A stretch of DNA of 64,000 nucleotides from an uncultured Gemmatimonadota bacterium (GTDB lineage: Bacteria; Gemmatimonadota; Gemmatimonadetes; Palauibacterales; Palauibacteraceae). The notes under the pieces were generated by a model, which was not told the DNA's origin, ran no database searches, and was given only the letters and a program-made list of their open reading frames with translations. Positions 41,361-51,062 of the stretch are shown here, piece by piece. Position 1 is the first letter of the stretch, and the number at the start of each line of letters is the position of its first letter. The DNA lies in contig CAJWLK010000012.1 in assembly GCA_913043255.1 (NCBI GenBank), forward strand, positions 1 through 64,000, in the 5' to 3' direction. The translations under genes were made by a program, and so were the position numbers.

Positions 41361-44300
41361 TTAAGATCGGGCTTGAAGACTCCGTACGGTGTGTTTTCGG
41401 TGTCGAAGTGCAATAATCGCATCTGCTGCGGCTGCAGCGGCAGAGAGGGTTGTTGTATAGGGCACTTTCCGAGTAACAGCCGCGCGCCTGATCTCGTAGT
41501 CATCGTGCTGAGCATGTTTCCCGAGTGGTGTGTTAATAAGAAGTTGAACATCTCCCGACACGATTTGGTCGAGCAAATTGGGGCGGCCCTCATGGATTTT
41601 GAAGATACGTTCGCACGGTATTCCACGGCGGATTAGATATGAGGCGGTTCCCTCTGTGGCGAGAATACAGAAGCCTAGTTCGTGAAATCGGCGTGCAATT
41701 GGAACAACATCGGGTTTGTCATGGTCGTGGACAGTGATCACGATGGAGCCTGTTGTTGGTAGTCCTTGATAGACGGATATCTGGGACTTGGCAAAAGCTA
41801 GGCCGAAACTGTCAGCGAAGCCCATTACTTCACCTGTGGATCGCATCTCAGGTCCTAGTATCGTGTCTGCATCGGGGATTTTATCGAAGGGAAGAACCGC
41901 CTCTTTTACAGCTACTTCCTGAGGGATCAGTTCGTCACCAAGCTGCATATCTGCCAGTCGCGTCCCAGCTAATACACGTGCTGCAACTCGGGCAAGTGGG
42001 ACACCTGTCGCTTTACTCACAAATGGGACGGTTCGGCTAGCGCGCGGATTGACTTCGATCACATAGACGGTGCCATCATGGACGGCGAATTGGACGTTTA
42101 TTAAGCCCTTGACGTCGAGTGAAAGTGCGAAGTCACGCGTAAATCGTCGCATCGCATCCATGTCGTCGTCGCGGAGTAAGTATGGAGGAAGTACGCATGC
42201 TGAGTCTCCAGAATGCACCCCTGCTTCTTCGATGTGCTGCATGACCCCACCGATCACTACAGTCTCCCCGTCGCAGACGGCGTCTACATCGGCCTCGAAC
42301 GCGTCTTCCAAAAAGCGATCAAGAAGGACTGGATGCTCCGGCGACGCTTGCACGGCACGGATAAAGTACTCGCGGAGCGACGTCTCGTCGTAGACGATTT
42401 CCATTGCTCGCCCACCCAAGACGTAACTAGGGCGCACAAGTACAGGGTAACCAACATTTTGCGCGATCTTCACCGCTTCTTCCACATTCGTCGCCGTTCC
42501 ACAATCAGGAACTGGCACTCCAAGTTCTCGGCAGAGCACTTCAAATCTTCGGCGATCTTCTGCCCGATCAATTGATTCAACACTCGTGCCTAAAATCGGC
42601 ACTCCAAGCTGTTCGAGCTTTCGGGCGATACGCAGTGGTGTTTGGCCGCCGAACTGAACTATCACGCCTTCAGGGTCTTCTTGTTCGACGATCGCAAGCA
42701 CGTCTTCGACCGTAAGCGGTTCGAAATAAAGCTTATCTGAGATATCAAAGTCGGTGGAAACAGTCTCGGGGTTTGAATTGATCATGATCGTTTCAAACCC
42801 TTCTTCTCTTAGGGCCAACGATGCCGAGACGCAGCAGTAGTCGAACTCGATCCCTTGTCCGATTCGGTTCGGACCACTCCCGAGGATGATCACCTTGCGT
42901 CGATCTGAACGAATGGATTCGTTTTCTGACTCGTAGGTCGAGTATAAGTATGGAGTGGCAGCGGGGAATTCGCCTGCGCACGTGTCGACAGTTTTGAACA
43001 CAGGGCTTAACCCGGCCGCTCTGCGAGCTTTACGGATACCATCCTCGTCTATGCCTCTGAGGCGTGCTAACTCTCCATCTCCGAAGCCGAGCACCTTCAT
43101 ATGCAACAGAAGTTCATCGGTCATTTCGTCGGCAGTCGCGAACGCCTCTCCCTCGCGTACCAGCGATTCAAGTTGTGCGAGAAACCACGGATCTATGCCG
43201 GTCGTCTCCGTTATCTCCTCAAGGCTCATTCCAAGCGCAATCGCTCGGTAAAGCTGGAAAGCTCGTTCCGGTGTAGGAGTACGGATTGCCATACGAACGG
43301 TGTCGAGCTCGTCATCCTCCAGTCGGTCATCTGCGGGATCGGTACTGGGTAGCCACCCAGTACGATCATTTTCGAGGGCACGGAAGCCTTTAAGCCATGC
43401 TTGTTGGAAGGTTCGACCGATCGCCATTACTTCGCCTACCGCCTTCATCTGAACCCCCAAAGTGGGGTCAGCCGTCGGAAACTTCTCAAACGCAAAACGA
43501 GGAATCTTAACGACGATGTAGTCGAGGACTGGCTCAAAGCAGGAAGGAGTAACTTCAGTGATGGCGTTGGGGATCTCATCCAGTCGGTATCCAACAGCGA
43601 GCTTGGCCCCTATACGTGCGATTGGGAATCCGGTTGCTTTTGAAGCCAAAGCAGAACTGCGTGAAACACGCGGGTTCATCTCAATCACCAACATCTCACC
43701 TGTAGTCGGGTGAACAGCGAATTGGATATTGCAACCGCCAGCGTCTACACCGATCTCCCGAATGCACGCGATCGCCGCATCACGCATTGCCTGGTACTCG
43801 CGGTCTGAAAGGGTGAGGGCAGGTGCGATTGTAATGGAGTCACCCGTATGGACACCCATTGGATCGAAATTTTCGATCGAGCACACGACTACAACGTTAT
43901 CGGCCTGATCTCGCATGACCTCGAGCTCGAACTCTTTCCAACCAATAATACTCCGATCGATCAGAACCTCTCCGATCGGTGAGTGACGTATCCCAGTCCG
44001 CACCAAGTCAGCAAACTCATCACTGTTGAATGCGATGCTTCCGCCCGTCCCTCCGAGTGTGAATGAAGGTCGGATGATGGCGGGAAATCCCGTTTCAGCA
44101 ACGATGTCTTCGGCTTCCTCAACAGAGCGTGCGAAGCCTCCGTGAGTGAGTTCGAGCCCTATCTGACGCATCGCAGCCGCAAATTTTTCGCGGTCTTCTG
44201 CCTTATTGATGGCGCTCACATCCGCGCCAATCAATTCAACGCTGTATTTGTCTAATACACCACTTTCAGCGAGCTCCAGTGCTACGTTAAGTGCTGTCTG

Positions 44301-44576
44301 TCCACCCATCGTTGGAAGAAGCGCATCGGGCTGTTCGACCTCGATTACGCGCTCAATCCACTCAGCTGTTAATGGCTCGATGTATGTTGCATCAGCGATG
44401 TCGGGGTCCGTCATAATCGTGGCTGGGTTTGAATTTACCAGGATTACCCGATACCCCTCCTCACGAAGTGCACGACAGGCTTGTGTTCCGGAGTAATCAA
44501 ACTCACAGGCTTGGCCGATCACAATCGGCCCGGATCCTATGAGGAGAATCGAAGATATATCGTCACGGCGTGGCAT
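41361..44576 (-). CDS. carB: Carbamoyl phosphate synthase large subunit
   Basis: Makes carbamoyl phosphate from bicarbonate, ammonia and two ATP for arginine and pyrimidine synthesis. The 1071-residue length is normal. Two ATP-grasp halves are present: residues 1-400 ([43 protein letters not shown]) and 545-930 ([43 protein letters not shown]). The C-terminal regulatory MGS-like domain includes [18 protein letters not shown]. The small subunit gene carA is not in the window. It is transcribed alone, and the 198 bases upstream contain no clear ARG box. Confidence 0.98.
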   Translation of the reverse strand: MPRRDDISSILLIGSGPIVIGQACEFDYSGTQACRALREEGYRVILVNSNPATIMTDPDIADATYIEPLTAEWIERVIEVEQPDALLPTMGGQTALNVALELAESGVLDKYSVELIGADVSAINKAEDREKFAAAMRQIGLELTHGGFARSVEEAEDIVAETGFPAIIRPSFTLGGTGGSIAFNSDEFADLVRTGIRHSPIGEVLIDRSIIGWKEFELEVMRDQADNVVVVCSIENFDPMGVHTGDSITIAPALTLSDREYQAMRDAAIACIREIGVDAGGCNIQFAVHPTTGEMLVIEMNPRVSRSSALASKATGFPIARIGAKLAVGYRLDEIPNAITEVTPSCFEPVLDYIVVKIPRFAFEKFPTADPTLGVQMKAVGEVMAIGRTFQQAWLKGFRALENDRTGWLPSTDPADDRLEDDELDTVRMAIRTPTPERAFQLYRAIALGMSLEEITETTGIDPWFLAQLESLVREGEAFATADEMTDELLLHMKVLGFGDGELARLRGIDEDGIRKARRAAGLSPVFKTVDTCAGEFPAATPYLYSTYESENESIRSDRRKVIILGSGPNRIGQGIEFDYCCVSASLALREEGFETIMINSNPETVSTDFDISDKLYFEPLTVEDVLAIVEQEDPEGVIVQFGGQTPLRIARKLEQLGVPILGTSVESIDRAEDRRRFEVLCRELGVPVPDCGTATNVEEAVKIAQNVGYPVLVRPSYVLGGRAMEIVYDETSLREYFIRAVQASPEHPVLLDRFLEDAFEADVDAVCDGETVVIGGVMQHIEEAGVHSGDSACVLPPYLLRDDDMDAMRRFTRDFALSLDVKGLINVQFAVHDGTVYVIEVNPRASRTVPFVSKATGVPLARVAARVLAGTRLADMQLGDELIPQEVAVKEAVLPFDKIPDADTILGPEMRSTGEVMGFADSFGLAFAKSQISVYQGLPTTGSIVITVHDHDKPDVVPIARRFHELGFCILATEGTASYLIRRGIPCERIFKIHEGRPNLLDQIVSGDVQLLINTPLGKHAQHDDYEIRRAAVTRKVPYTTTLSAAAAAADAIIALRHRKHTVRSLQARS

Positions 44577-44774
44577 CGGACGGGGAAGCTATCCAGTTCA
44601 TTTTCGCTGCGCAGCCCCTGGCAGAGATTTCGACTCGTAAGTAATGCTTATGAATGAGGTGTGTGGTCTACAGAAAGACCCTGGCCAGGTGTTGTTTACG
44701 TACACCAGTGTTATGCTGCAATTTCGGCGAAAGGCTTACTAGGAGGGCACTCTTTAGGCACACTGTGGAGCTTA

Positions 44775-44906
44775 TTATCTGTCTTCTATCCCATCGACCA
44801 TGTGCTTTGCGCTTTCCTTACGAACCGCAGTTGCGATTAGGAGAATGAGACCACCCCAGACAAAGCCTAGGACAAGAATCATCATTATGATGGTGGTTCC
44901 GGTCAT
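44775..44906 (-). CDS. MetS-like small subunit of an NSS-family transporter (43 residues)
   Basis: This frame encodes 43 residues, most of which form one membrane helix: TTIIMMILVLGFVWGGLILL, then a charged end ATAVRKESAKHM. The pattern I-I-M-M-I-x-x-L-G-x-x-W-G-G is that of the MetS small subunits required by MetP-type amino-acid NSS transporters. ATG 44906 overlaps the TGA of the HD-domain gene by four bases, which supports real translation. The only NSS transporter in the window is at 17616-19097, about 26 kb away. Gaps on either side of the gene contain no transporter. The gene is easily missed because of its size. Confidence 0.75.
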   Translation of the reverse strand: MTGTTIIMMILVLGFVWGGLILLIATAVRKESAKHMVDGIEDR

Positions 44907-45490
44907 GTCGTTTCGTCTCCGCTGAGGCCGAGTTCCCCTGCAATTCCCTGCATCGCTGCAATAACGAATGTGGTGTGTTCACTCATATCTTCACCCAATT
45001 CCTCGCAATTCTGTCGCATCTCTTCCCGGCTCACCGCTGCTGCGAACGCTTTGTCCTTCATTTTCTTGCGAACGGACTTGGCTTTCATCCCCTGAAGTTT
45101 GGTAGGGCGAACAAGTGCGCATGCCACAAGAAACCCGGTCAAATCGTCGACCGCGCGAAGTGCCCGTGCCATGAGCGATGATGCCTTAACACCAGTATAA
45201 TCCGCATGTGCCATGATCGCGTGAAGGATGTCCTCATCTACATTTTTTTTACGGAGAATGGTTACGCCCGTTGTCGGGTGCTCCTGGTCCGGTGTCTGAG
45301 CATCGTTGGGCCAGCGTTCATAGTCAAAGTCATGTAAAAGCCCGGTTACACCCCATAGGTCAGCATCTTCACCGTACTTCTGTGCATATGCACGCATTGC
45401 AGCTTCTACCGCGAGCATATGGCGTCGGAGGCTTGGGCTTTCCGTGTATTCGTCAACTAACGCCAGCGCTTCATCACGACTTGGGACCAT
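44903..45490 (-). CDS. HD-domain phosphohydrolase
   Basis: A 195-residue cytoplasmic HD-superfamily protein. The first His is in LRRHMLAVEAAMRAYAQKY (His24), the HD pair in LLHDFDYERWP (His53-Asp54), and a later His/Asp in EDILHAIMAHADYTGV and RALRAVDDLTGFLVACAL. This matches the small HDIG-type predicted phosphohydrolases. Substrate is unknown. ATG 45490 starts it and GAGGAGA lies upstream. The next gene, the MetS-like microprotein, overlaps by four bases. Confidence 0.88.
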   Translation of the reverse strand: MVPSRDEALALVDEYTESPSLRRHMLAVEAAMRAYAQKYGEDADLWGVTGLLHDFDYERWPNDAQTPDQEHPTTGVTILRKKNVDEDILHAIMAHADYTGVKASSLMARALRAVDDLTGFLVACALVRPTKLQGMKAKSVRKKMKDKAFAAAVSREEMRQNCEELGEDMSEHTTFVIAAMQGIAGELGLSGDETT

Positions 45491-45652
45491 CTTCGTGAGT
45501 CTCCTCTCATCAAGAAGTAAGTGACGTTTCTCGTTCGACGCTGTAACTCCGAGCGTCTTTATCTTATGTCAGAAGATATATGAGGTGCTACTAGTTTGCG
45601 CTTTAGACCCTTTTCTTATGGTACATGTCACGCGGTCACATACCCGGGACAC

Positions 45653-46153
45653 CTAGATACATGATTCGGCCCATTCTGGGCCGACGAGTACTGTCGACTC
45701 TTGAATCTGGCGCTCAGGGACTGACCAATAACGGTGCAGTAACCGACGAGTCTCTTTTCGAGATGTGAGCGTAAAGCCATGGTGTTCGTAGAAGCTGATG
45801 GCCCAGGTGGCAGCGGACCATGTGCCTACTAAAATCGATTGAGACGCCTGCAAAAGCAGATGGGTCAGGAGTTCGTGGCCGATACCCTGTCCTTGATGCG
45901 CTGTCCTGACATAGGCGTGCCGGATCAGCGTCACGCCGTGAACATCTTGTGAACCCATAACTCCGAGCAGTTCACCATGTGCTGTGTACCCGACGAACGA
46001 TACCCCCGCCGCCAGCTCGGCTTGGAGTTCGTTAAGCGACATATAGGGTTCATGCCAACAGTCATCGGGAATCACTCCGAGGTATGCTTTCGATGCTTCG
46101 TTGATCACGTCGCAGATTTGCTGGGTGGCAGCGTTGGCGCACGGTGAGATCAT
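45653..46153 (-). CDS. GNAT family N-acetyltransferase
   Basis: A 166-residue acetyltransferase. MISPCANAATQQICDVINEASKAY is the normal start of the fold, followed by the acetyl-CoA site VRTAHQGQGIGHELLTHLLLQA (Q/R-x-x-G-x-G/A) and YEHHGFTL. The ATG at 46153 fits the family better than the GTG at 46165. The acceptor (amine, peptide or small molecule) is not evident. It lies just downstream of dinB with 11-23 bases between, possibly in the same transcript. Confidence 0.85.
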   Translation of the reverse strand: MISPCANAATQQICDVINEASKAYLGVIPDDCWHEPYMSLNELQAELAAGVSFVGYTAHGELLGVMGSQDVHGVTLIRHAYVRTAHQGQGIGHELLTHLLLQASQSILVGTWSAATWAISFYEHHGFTLTSRKETRRLLHRYWSVPERQIQESTVLVGPEWAESCI

Positions 46154-46176
46154 GACTTTCCGCACGGTTGTTGCCG

Positions 46177-47394
46177 CTATTCCTGGATTTTTGAGTTTAA
46201 AAGGGCTGCTCTCGTTACAATGCGCCGTCCGAATCGATCCGACAGTGTATCTACGCTTTCGGCTAGCCGATGCCTCCCGGCGGTTTCTTTCGTGGAGGCC
46301 CCCTCCTGGTTGAGAAATGTCAACTGATCTGCTTCAGCCGGTTTGAACTTCGACAGGCTTACCCCTATAAGTCGTACGCGGCGAGATTTGTCATCGGATT
46401 CACGAAAAAGTGCCCGGGCTACAGGCCAAATGTCTTCCGTCGTAACGGCAGGTCGCTTCAACGTGCGCTGACGTGTATGGGTCTCGAAACCTTCCCAGCG
46501 GAGTTTAACGTGGATAGTACGTCCGGCTAACCCTTTCTGACGGAGATTTTGGGCTACGGTATCACAAAGATCGAGGAGGGTCGTCTCAACCTGGTGTCGG
46601 TCGTCTATATCGTTCGAGAACGTGACTTCTTTACCCAACGACTTCTGTTTCTTGTCTGTGCAGACGCTTCGAAGATCATGCCCATTAGCTAGCTCATGAA
46701 AACGACGACCCATGGCTTGGCCTAGAGCAGTCTCGAGAACCGTGGGTTTGAGGTTGGCGACATCTCCAATTGTCTTGACCCCTAGGGCTCGTAATTTTGT
46801 TTGAGCCTTACCCCCCGCACCCCATAAACGGCCAATTTCGAGTGGTGCAAGGAAATCGCGCTCCATGCCTCCAGGGACGACTGTCAGCCCGTCCGGCTTG
46901 TCGAGGTCACTCGCCACCTTGGCCACATATTTGTTTGTTCCAACTCCGACGGATGCGGTGAGTTGTTCACTCGTCAGAATTTGCTTCTTTATGCGAGTTG
47001 CGATTTGAGGTCCAGTTCCGAATAATTTTTGACTGCCTGTCACATCGATGAATGCCTCATCCAACGACAACCCTTCAACTTGGTCAGAGAAGTTGTGAAA
47101 AATGTTGAAGATTTGGGAGGAAACTTCCCTGTACAATTTGATCCGGGGTCGCAGAAACACCGCACGCGGGCAGCAGCGATACGCTTGTGAGATAGGCATG
47201 GCCGAATGCACTCCATGTCGACGCGCTTCATAGCTCGCAGTCGAGACGACGCCACGACCCGTACCCTTTTTCGGGTCGGATCCGATTATAACCGGCTTAC
47301 CTTTTAAGGTCGGATCCTCACGAACCTCGACAGCCGCAAAAAACGCATCCATATCGACATGGAGGATGGTCCGACTCTTGGATGCTGTATTCAT
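46177..47394 (-). CDS. dinB: DNA polymerase IV (Y-family, translesion)
   Basis: Error-prone bypass polymerase. The 405-residue protein has ILHVDMDAFFAAVEVREDP with the first catalytic Asp, GVVSTASYEARRHGVHSAMP, and SLDEAFIDVTGSQKLFG with the Asp-Glu pair. A helix-hairpin-helix DNA-binding segment and the little-finger domain follow. The start overlaps the TGA of the glycerophosphodiesterase gene by four bases. No LexA-type box is visible at the junction, so expression would depend on an upstream promoter. Confidence 0.96.
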   Translation of the reverse strand: MNTASKSRTILHVDMDAFFAAVEVREDPTLKGKPVIIGSDPKKGTGRGVVSTASYEARRHGVHSAMPISQAYRCCPRAVFLRPRIKLYREVSSQIFNIFHNFSDQVEGLSLDEAFIDVTGSQKLFGTGPQIATRIKKQILTSEQLTASVGVGTNKYVAKVASDLDKPDGLTVVPGGMERDFLAPLEIGRLWGAGGKAQTKLRALGVKTIGDVANLKPTVLETALGQAMGRRFHELANGHDLRSVCTDKKQKSLGKEVTFSNDIDDRHQVETTLLDLCDTVAQNLRQKGLAGRTIHVKLRWEGFETHTRQRTLKRPAVTTEDIWPVARALFRESDDKSRRVRLIGVSLSKFKPAEADQLTFLNQEGASTKETAGRHRLAESVDTLSDRFGRRIVTRAALLNSKIQE

Positions 47395-48212
47395 CTTGTG
47401 GTTTTAGCTTCTAACTCAAGCTCATCTAGGATACGGTGGACTCTGCCTGGCGCATCTGTTACGAGGCCATCCACGCCCCAGGCTAGGAGCCGTCTGATAT
47501 CTTGAGGGCGATTAACCGTCCAGACAAAAACTCCGATGCCAGCAGCCTGTGCACGTCGGATGAAGGCGGGAGACACGACGCGGATCATGCCATGCTTCTC
47601 CGGAACCATCGCAGCGTTCACGCCGCTAGGAACAAATAAGCGCCCCAAGCCAATTTTCCCGAAGAGTACATATCCGCGCAGTTCATCTTGATATGCACAG
47701 CGCCAACGGGCGTGTTGGCCTGCAGGCTCGACTTCTTCTCGCTCGAACCCGCCCACGAGAATCTGCTCACGATTACGGCTGTTTCTAAGCCATCTGCCCA
47801 TGGCATGACCGGCGGTCACAGATTTGATTTCTGTCACGACGGGGCGCGTTCCGACGACTTCAAACACTTCTTCAAGTGTCGGGATCCGAATTCCCTGCCC
47901 ACGGAATGGGAATGTCTTGCCTCCGTCCATGGTAAACTGATACCCGGCGTCGAAAGTTTGGAGCTCGTGAAGTGTTCGCTCCTCAACAGGGCCAGCCCCA
48001 TCGGTAGTTCTGGACAACGTAGGATCATGGATTACGACGAGATGTCCATCCACACTGCAGTGGAGGTCAAGCTCAACACCATGAGCCCCCACATCAATTG
48101 CGTGCTGAAATGAGGGAAGTGTGTTCTCGGGCGCGAAGGCAGCGGCTCCCCGGTGGCCAATAACACGGATTTCTGACCCTGGTCCGAAGAGGTCGTCCCG
48201 CAAGTCGGGCAT
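47391..48212 (-). CDS. Glycerophosphodiester phosphodiesterase
   Basis: Cleaves glycerophosphodiesters to glycerol-3-phosphate and an alcohol. The 273-residue TIM barrel has VIGHRGAAAFAPENTLPSFQHAIDVGAHGVELDLHCSVDG with the catalytic His pair and metal ligands, and IRIPTLEEVFEV. No signal peptide, so cytoplasmic. ATG 48212 starts seven bases after the stop of the DUF805 fusion gene; a longer frame to 48263 would overlap it and was rejected. It is coupled to dinB by a 4-base overlap. Confidence 0.93.
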   Translation of the reverse strand: MPDLRDDLFGPGSEIRVIGHRGAAAFAPENTLPSFQHAIDVGAHGVELDLHCSVDGHLVVIHDPTLSRTTDGAGPVEERTLHELQTFDAGYQFTMDGGKTFPFRGQGIRIPTLEEVFEVVGTRPVVTEIKSVTAGHAMGRWLRNSRNREQILVGGFEREEVEPAGQHARWRCAYQDELRGYVLFGKIGLGRLFVPSGVNAAMVPEKHGMIRVVSPAFIRRAQAAGIGVFVWTVNRPQDIRRLLAWGVDGLVTDAPGRVHRILDELELEAKTTR

Positions 48213-48219
48213 GAAACGA

Positions 48220-49992
48220 CTAGGCAGTTGCCGTGCCCGTAGCACTCGGACGTTCGGAGTCACCTCCCATCTCGGTCTGTTTTTGACCTAACCAATAGCC
48301 GATCATGAGCCAGACCCCCGCGACGGGTGCTGCTACAAAAGCAATGCCCGACATGGTGAGCCCCAATGCGCCTAGCCCTGCGTAACCCCAGGCGCCGACT
48401 TGGTCACCAAAACGGTAGACGAAAGTGTCGATGAGCGCCTTTGCTTTGAATCGGTCCTCGCGGTTGACAACCGTGAATAACGTTTCACGAGCTGGCCGTG
48501 CCAAGGAATAGTTCGCCGCGCGCCTAAGCGCTTGGACCACGATGATCACTGCCGCGGCAGGCCAGATTCCTAGGGTTGTAAATCCGACAAGGACGATGAA
48601 GGGAAGCACTGCTAGAGTCACTCCTACACCGACCCATTTGATGAAGCGGCCTGTAAGGAACATTTGGGTGATGACTGTTACAATATTGGTCGCTGAGTCA
48701 ATCCAACCGAAAAAAGATATCCGATCACCACGATCGGCAATTTGACTCGCAATTTCAGCCTGTCCGAAGTAGAAAACCGTGCCGACAATTGTATAAATCA
48801 ACACATAGAGGCAGATGCCAAGTAAATAGGGAGATTTGAGGACATGAGACAGTCCCGCCCATGCAGAGCCACCAACCGGCTCATGTGCGACAACCTTCTC
48901 TCCACGAGTCTCATTAAGTGATTCGAAGATTGTCGACAACCGGCGGACCACCCACACCGAAATTTCAAGGAAGACGATCGAAATCCATATGAGATTGGCG
49001 GGGGTCGACACCACCTGGGCGAGCTGTGCTGTGATGGTCGATCCTGTAATAGCCCCGAGCGTGCCTCCTACCCCAATGAACCCATAAAGGCGTTTGCTCT
49101 GATCCGTTTTCCAGACATCGCTCATGAAAGCCCAGAAAATTGAGACGACGAATAAGTTGAAAACACTCCCCCACCAGTAGAAGGCGCGACCCACCCAAAT
49201 TTGCTGTTCTGGGGGCAAGATTTTCAGTAAGACAAAGAAGATGATGAGGTTCGCTATGAAAAATCGGTACGTAATCGACACGAACCGATTTCGTGAAAAC
49301 TTTCCAACCAAGGCCGCGAAAGGTGGGTTGACGATGATCATCAGAATGAGCGTGCCCAGGAACATCAGAGGTAGGTTACGAACACCGCCGGCGACCGCCA
49401 TCTCGTCGCGGATTGGCCGGAGCACATACCAGGATGAGAGCACGAAATAGAAGTATCCAGCCGAGAGGAGCAGTGCCTTCATTTCTCCTTCTTTAAGGAC
49501 CACCAGCCGTCGAATTATTCGATCGGGTTGGCTTCCCCTTCCCGGGGGTTCATCTCCAAATCGATTCGTACCGGATGTTCCGCGTAAACATAGCAAAAAG
49601 TACCCATAACCTGGTACCAGACTAAACCACCCTTTGCGATCTGTGTCGTGTAGCCTCCGAATCATTACTGCGAGCTCTGGAATGATCGAAGCAATCAGCA
49701 AGAGGCTAAGGATGTCATAGGCTGTGGTTCCCGCCCACAAAGACAAAAGATACGAGAGGGCCCAATAAAAGATTTGGGCCCAGATTGTGAAACTCCAAAA
49801 TTCTCGTCGACTTGCTCGTCCGCGGAATACCGCAAATTTCTTCCAACCGCGCAGCCACCAATGGATATGCATGAAACCGGGGTCAGGCGATGAATGGCCC
49901 GCTTTGGGGGTCAATGGACAACCGCAGTGCGGACAAGTGGTTGCGCGGGCACTGATTTCATTCCCGCATTCGGAGCAAGGCGAAAGAGTCAT
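48220..49992 (-). CDS. Zinc ribbon - DUF805 - NTT/MFS-like transporter fusion
   Basis: A 590-residue membrane protein with three parts. Residues 1-25 form a zinc ribbon with two Cys-X2-Cys pairs (Cys6, Cys9, Cys20, Cys23). Residues 50-150 are DUF805: FRGRASRREFWSF, a membrane pair, then MIRRLHDTDRKGWFSLVPGYGYFLLCLRGTSGTNRFG (split). Residues 165-575 have about ten membrane helices starting YFYFVLSSWYVLRPIRDEMAVAGGVRN, like a family of MFS/ATP-ADP-carrier-like proteins that normally begin at this point. The reading frame is continuous, with no sign of a stop or shift. What it transports is unknown. Confidence 0.82.
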   Translation of the reverse strand: MTLSPCSECGNEISARATTCPHCGCPLTPKAGHSSPDPGFMHIHWWLRGWKKFAVFRGRASRREFWSFTIWAQIFYWALSYLLSLWAGTTAYDILSLLLIASIIPELAVMIRRLHDTDRKGWFSLVPGYGYFLLCLRGTSGTNRFGDEPPGRGSQPDRIIRRLVVLKEGEMKALLLSAGYFYFVLSSWYVLRPIRDEMAVAGGVRNLPLMFLGTLILMIIVNPPFAALVGKFSRNRFVSITYRFFIANLIIFFVLLKILPPEQQIWVGRAFYWWGSVFNLFVVSIFWAFMSDVWKTDQSKRLYGFIGVGGTLGAITGSTITAQLAQVVSTPANLIWISIVFLEISVWVVRRLSTIFESLNETRGEKVVAHEPVGGSAWAGLSHVLKSPYLLGICLYVLIYTIVGTVFYFGQAEIASQIADRGDRISFFGWIDSATNIVTVITQMFLTGRFIKWVGVGVTLAVLPFIVLVGFTTLGIWPAAAVIIVVQALRRAANYSLARPARETLFTVVNREDRFKAKALIDTFVYRFGDQVGAWGYAGLGALGLTMSGIAFVAAPVAGVWLMIGYWLGQKQTEMGGDSERPSATGTATA

Positions 49993-50104
49993 TTGATGTC
50001 TCCAGGTAAGTCCATGTGCTCCTTCTTATGGTGACTCTGTGCTTAGATTAAGAGCCGGTTCTGTTAGTTTTATAACCTTTCCGCGTCGGGCGGAATTTCT
50101 GAAA

Positions 50105-51028
50105 TCAAATTGTGCACAACGCGACTGCGTCGTGTAGTGAACGAAGGGGGTCACTGCTCCGGGGGATGAACTCATGTGCCATAAATCCATCAAAACCGGT
50201 CTGATTGATCGCTTGAACAATTCGAGGGTAGTTGAGTTCCTGTGTTTCGTCGATCTCGGCGCGTCCTGGGACTCCTCCAGTGTGATAGTGTCCGATCCAG
50301 TCACGAGCCTCGGAGAGCGTGCGGATGATATCCCCTTCCATAATCTGCATGTGGTAGATGTCATAGAGAATCTTTACACGCGGAGAGTTTACAGCACGAA
50401 TGATTTCGAGCGCATAACTCATGGTGTCGCCAATGTAATCGACATGCCCACCCGGTTTCGAGTTCAGTGCCTCAACCAGAATTGTGACTTCTTCGGCCTC
50501 GGCGATGGGCGCACATTCGCGGAGACACGCAATCGAGTTCTCTATGGCGGGCGTATCGGACATTCCACGTCGATTTCCGAAGAAGCAAATCACGTTAGGG
50601 ACGCCATCTTCGGCTGCTCGTGGAATATGTCGTTCAAAAGCGCGGATTATTGTTGAATGATTTCCGGGCTCGTTTAGGCCGTCTTCGATTGTGCCAGCTT
50701 CAACATCTCCGCACGAAACAACGAGTCCTTGATCGTGGGCAACCGCCCATTCGTCAACTTTCAGGAGGTCTATAGCTGGGAGCCCCATGGTAGCGACTTC
50801 AGCGCAAAACTTGCCCAAAGGGATATCCTCGAAGCACCAGCGCGCCACCGATTGTTTTACGCCATTTGGCGGGTTCGGGGCGACTGCCGTCGTTTCGCGA
50901 TCAATATGCCGGGCGTTGGTGGACTGGCCCAAGGCAAGCGTTGCTTTCTTCGTTCCAGAGGGTACGAAAATTCCGAGCGATGCTGCTCCTACTCTCCGAA
51001 GTGCGTCGCGCCGACTTACATCACTCAT
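50105..51028 (-). CDS. Tat-signal sugar isomerase/epimerase, hydroxypyruvate isomerase-like
   Basis: A 307-residue TIM barrel of the xylose isomerase-like family. ATG 51028 begins SDVSRRDALRRVGAASLGIFV, a Tat-type signal (twin Arg at residues 6-7). The body includes KQSVARWCFEDIPLGKFCAEVATMGLPAIDLL and, further on, VEALNSKPGGHVDYIGDTMSYAL, LYDIYHMQIMEGDII and GHYHTGGVPGRAEID, typical of hydroxypyruvate isomerase with metal-binding Glu/Asp/His. In this context it probably acts on a keto-sugar made by the GMC enzyme across the divergent promoter. Its start lies 35 bases downstream of the stop of the related gene at 51063. Confidence 0.87.
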   Translation of the reverse strand: MSDVSRRDALRRVGAASLGIFVPSGTKKATLALGQSTNARHIDRETTAVAPNPPNGVKQSVARWCFEDIPLGKFCAEVATMGLPAIDLLKVDEWAVAHDQGLVVSCGDVEAGTIEDGLNEPGNHSTIIRAFERHIPRAAEDGVPNVICFFGNRRGMSDTPAIENSIACLRECAPIAEAEEVTILVEALNSKPGGHVDYIGDTMSYALEIIRAVNSPRVKILYDIYHMQIMEGDIIRTLSEARDWIGHYHTGGVPGRAEIDETQELNYPRIVQAINQTGFDGFMAHEFIPRSSDPLRSLHDAVALCTI

Positions 51029-51062
51029 GACCTGAATCTTTGCCAAATGTGGAGTAACATAC

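Noticed and set aside
44577-44774. ARG box before carB
   Set aside because: AT-rich words such as TTATGAATGA occur, but none has the paired halves seen before argG and rocD.
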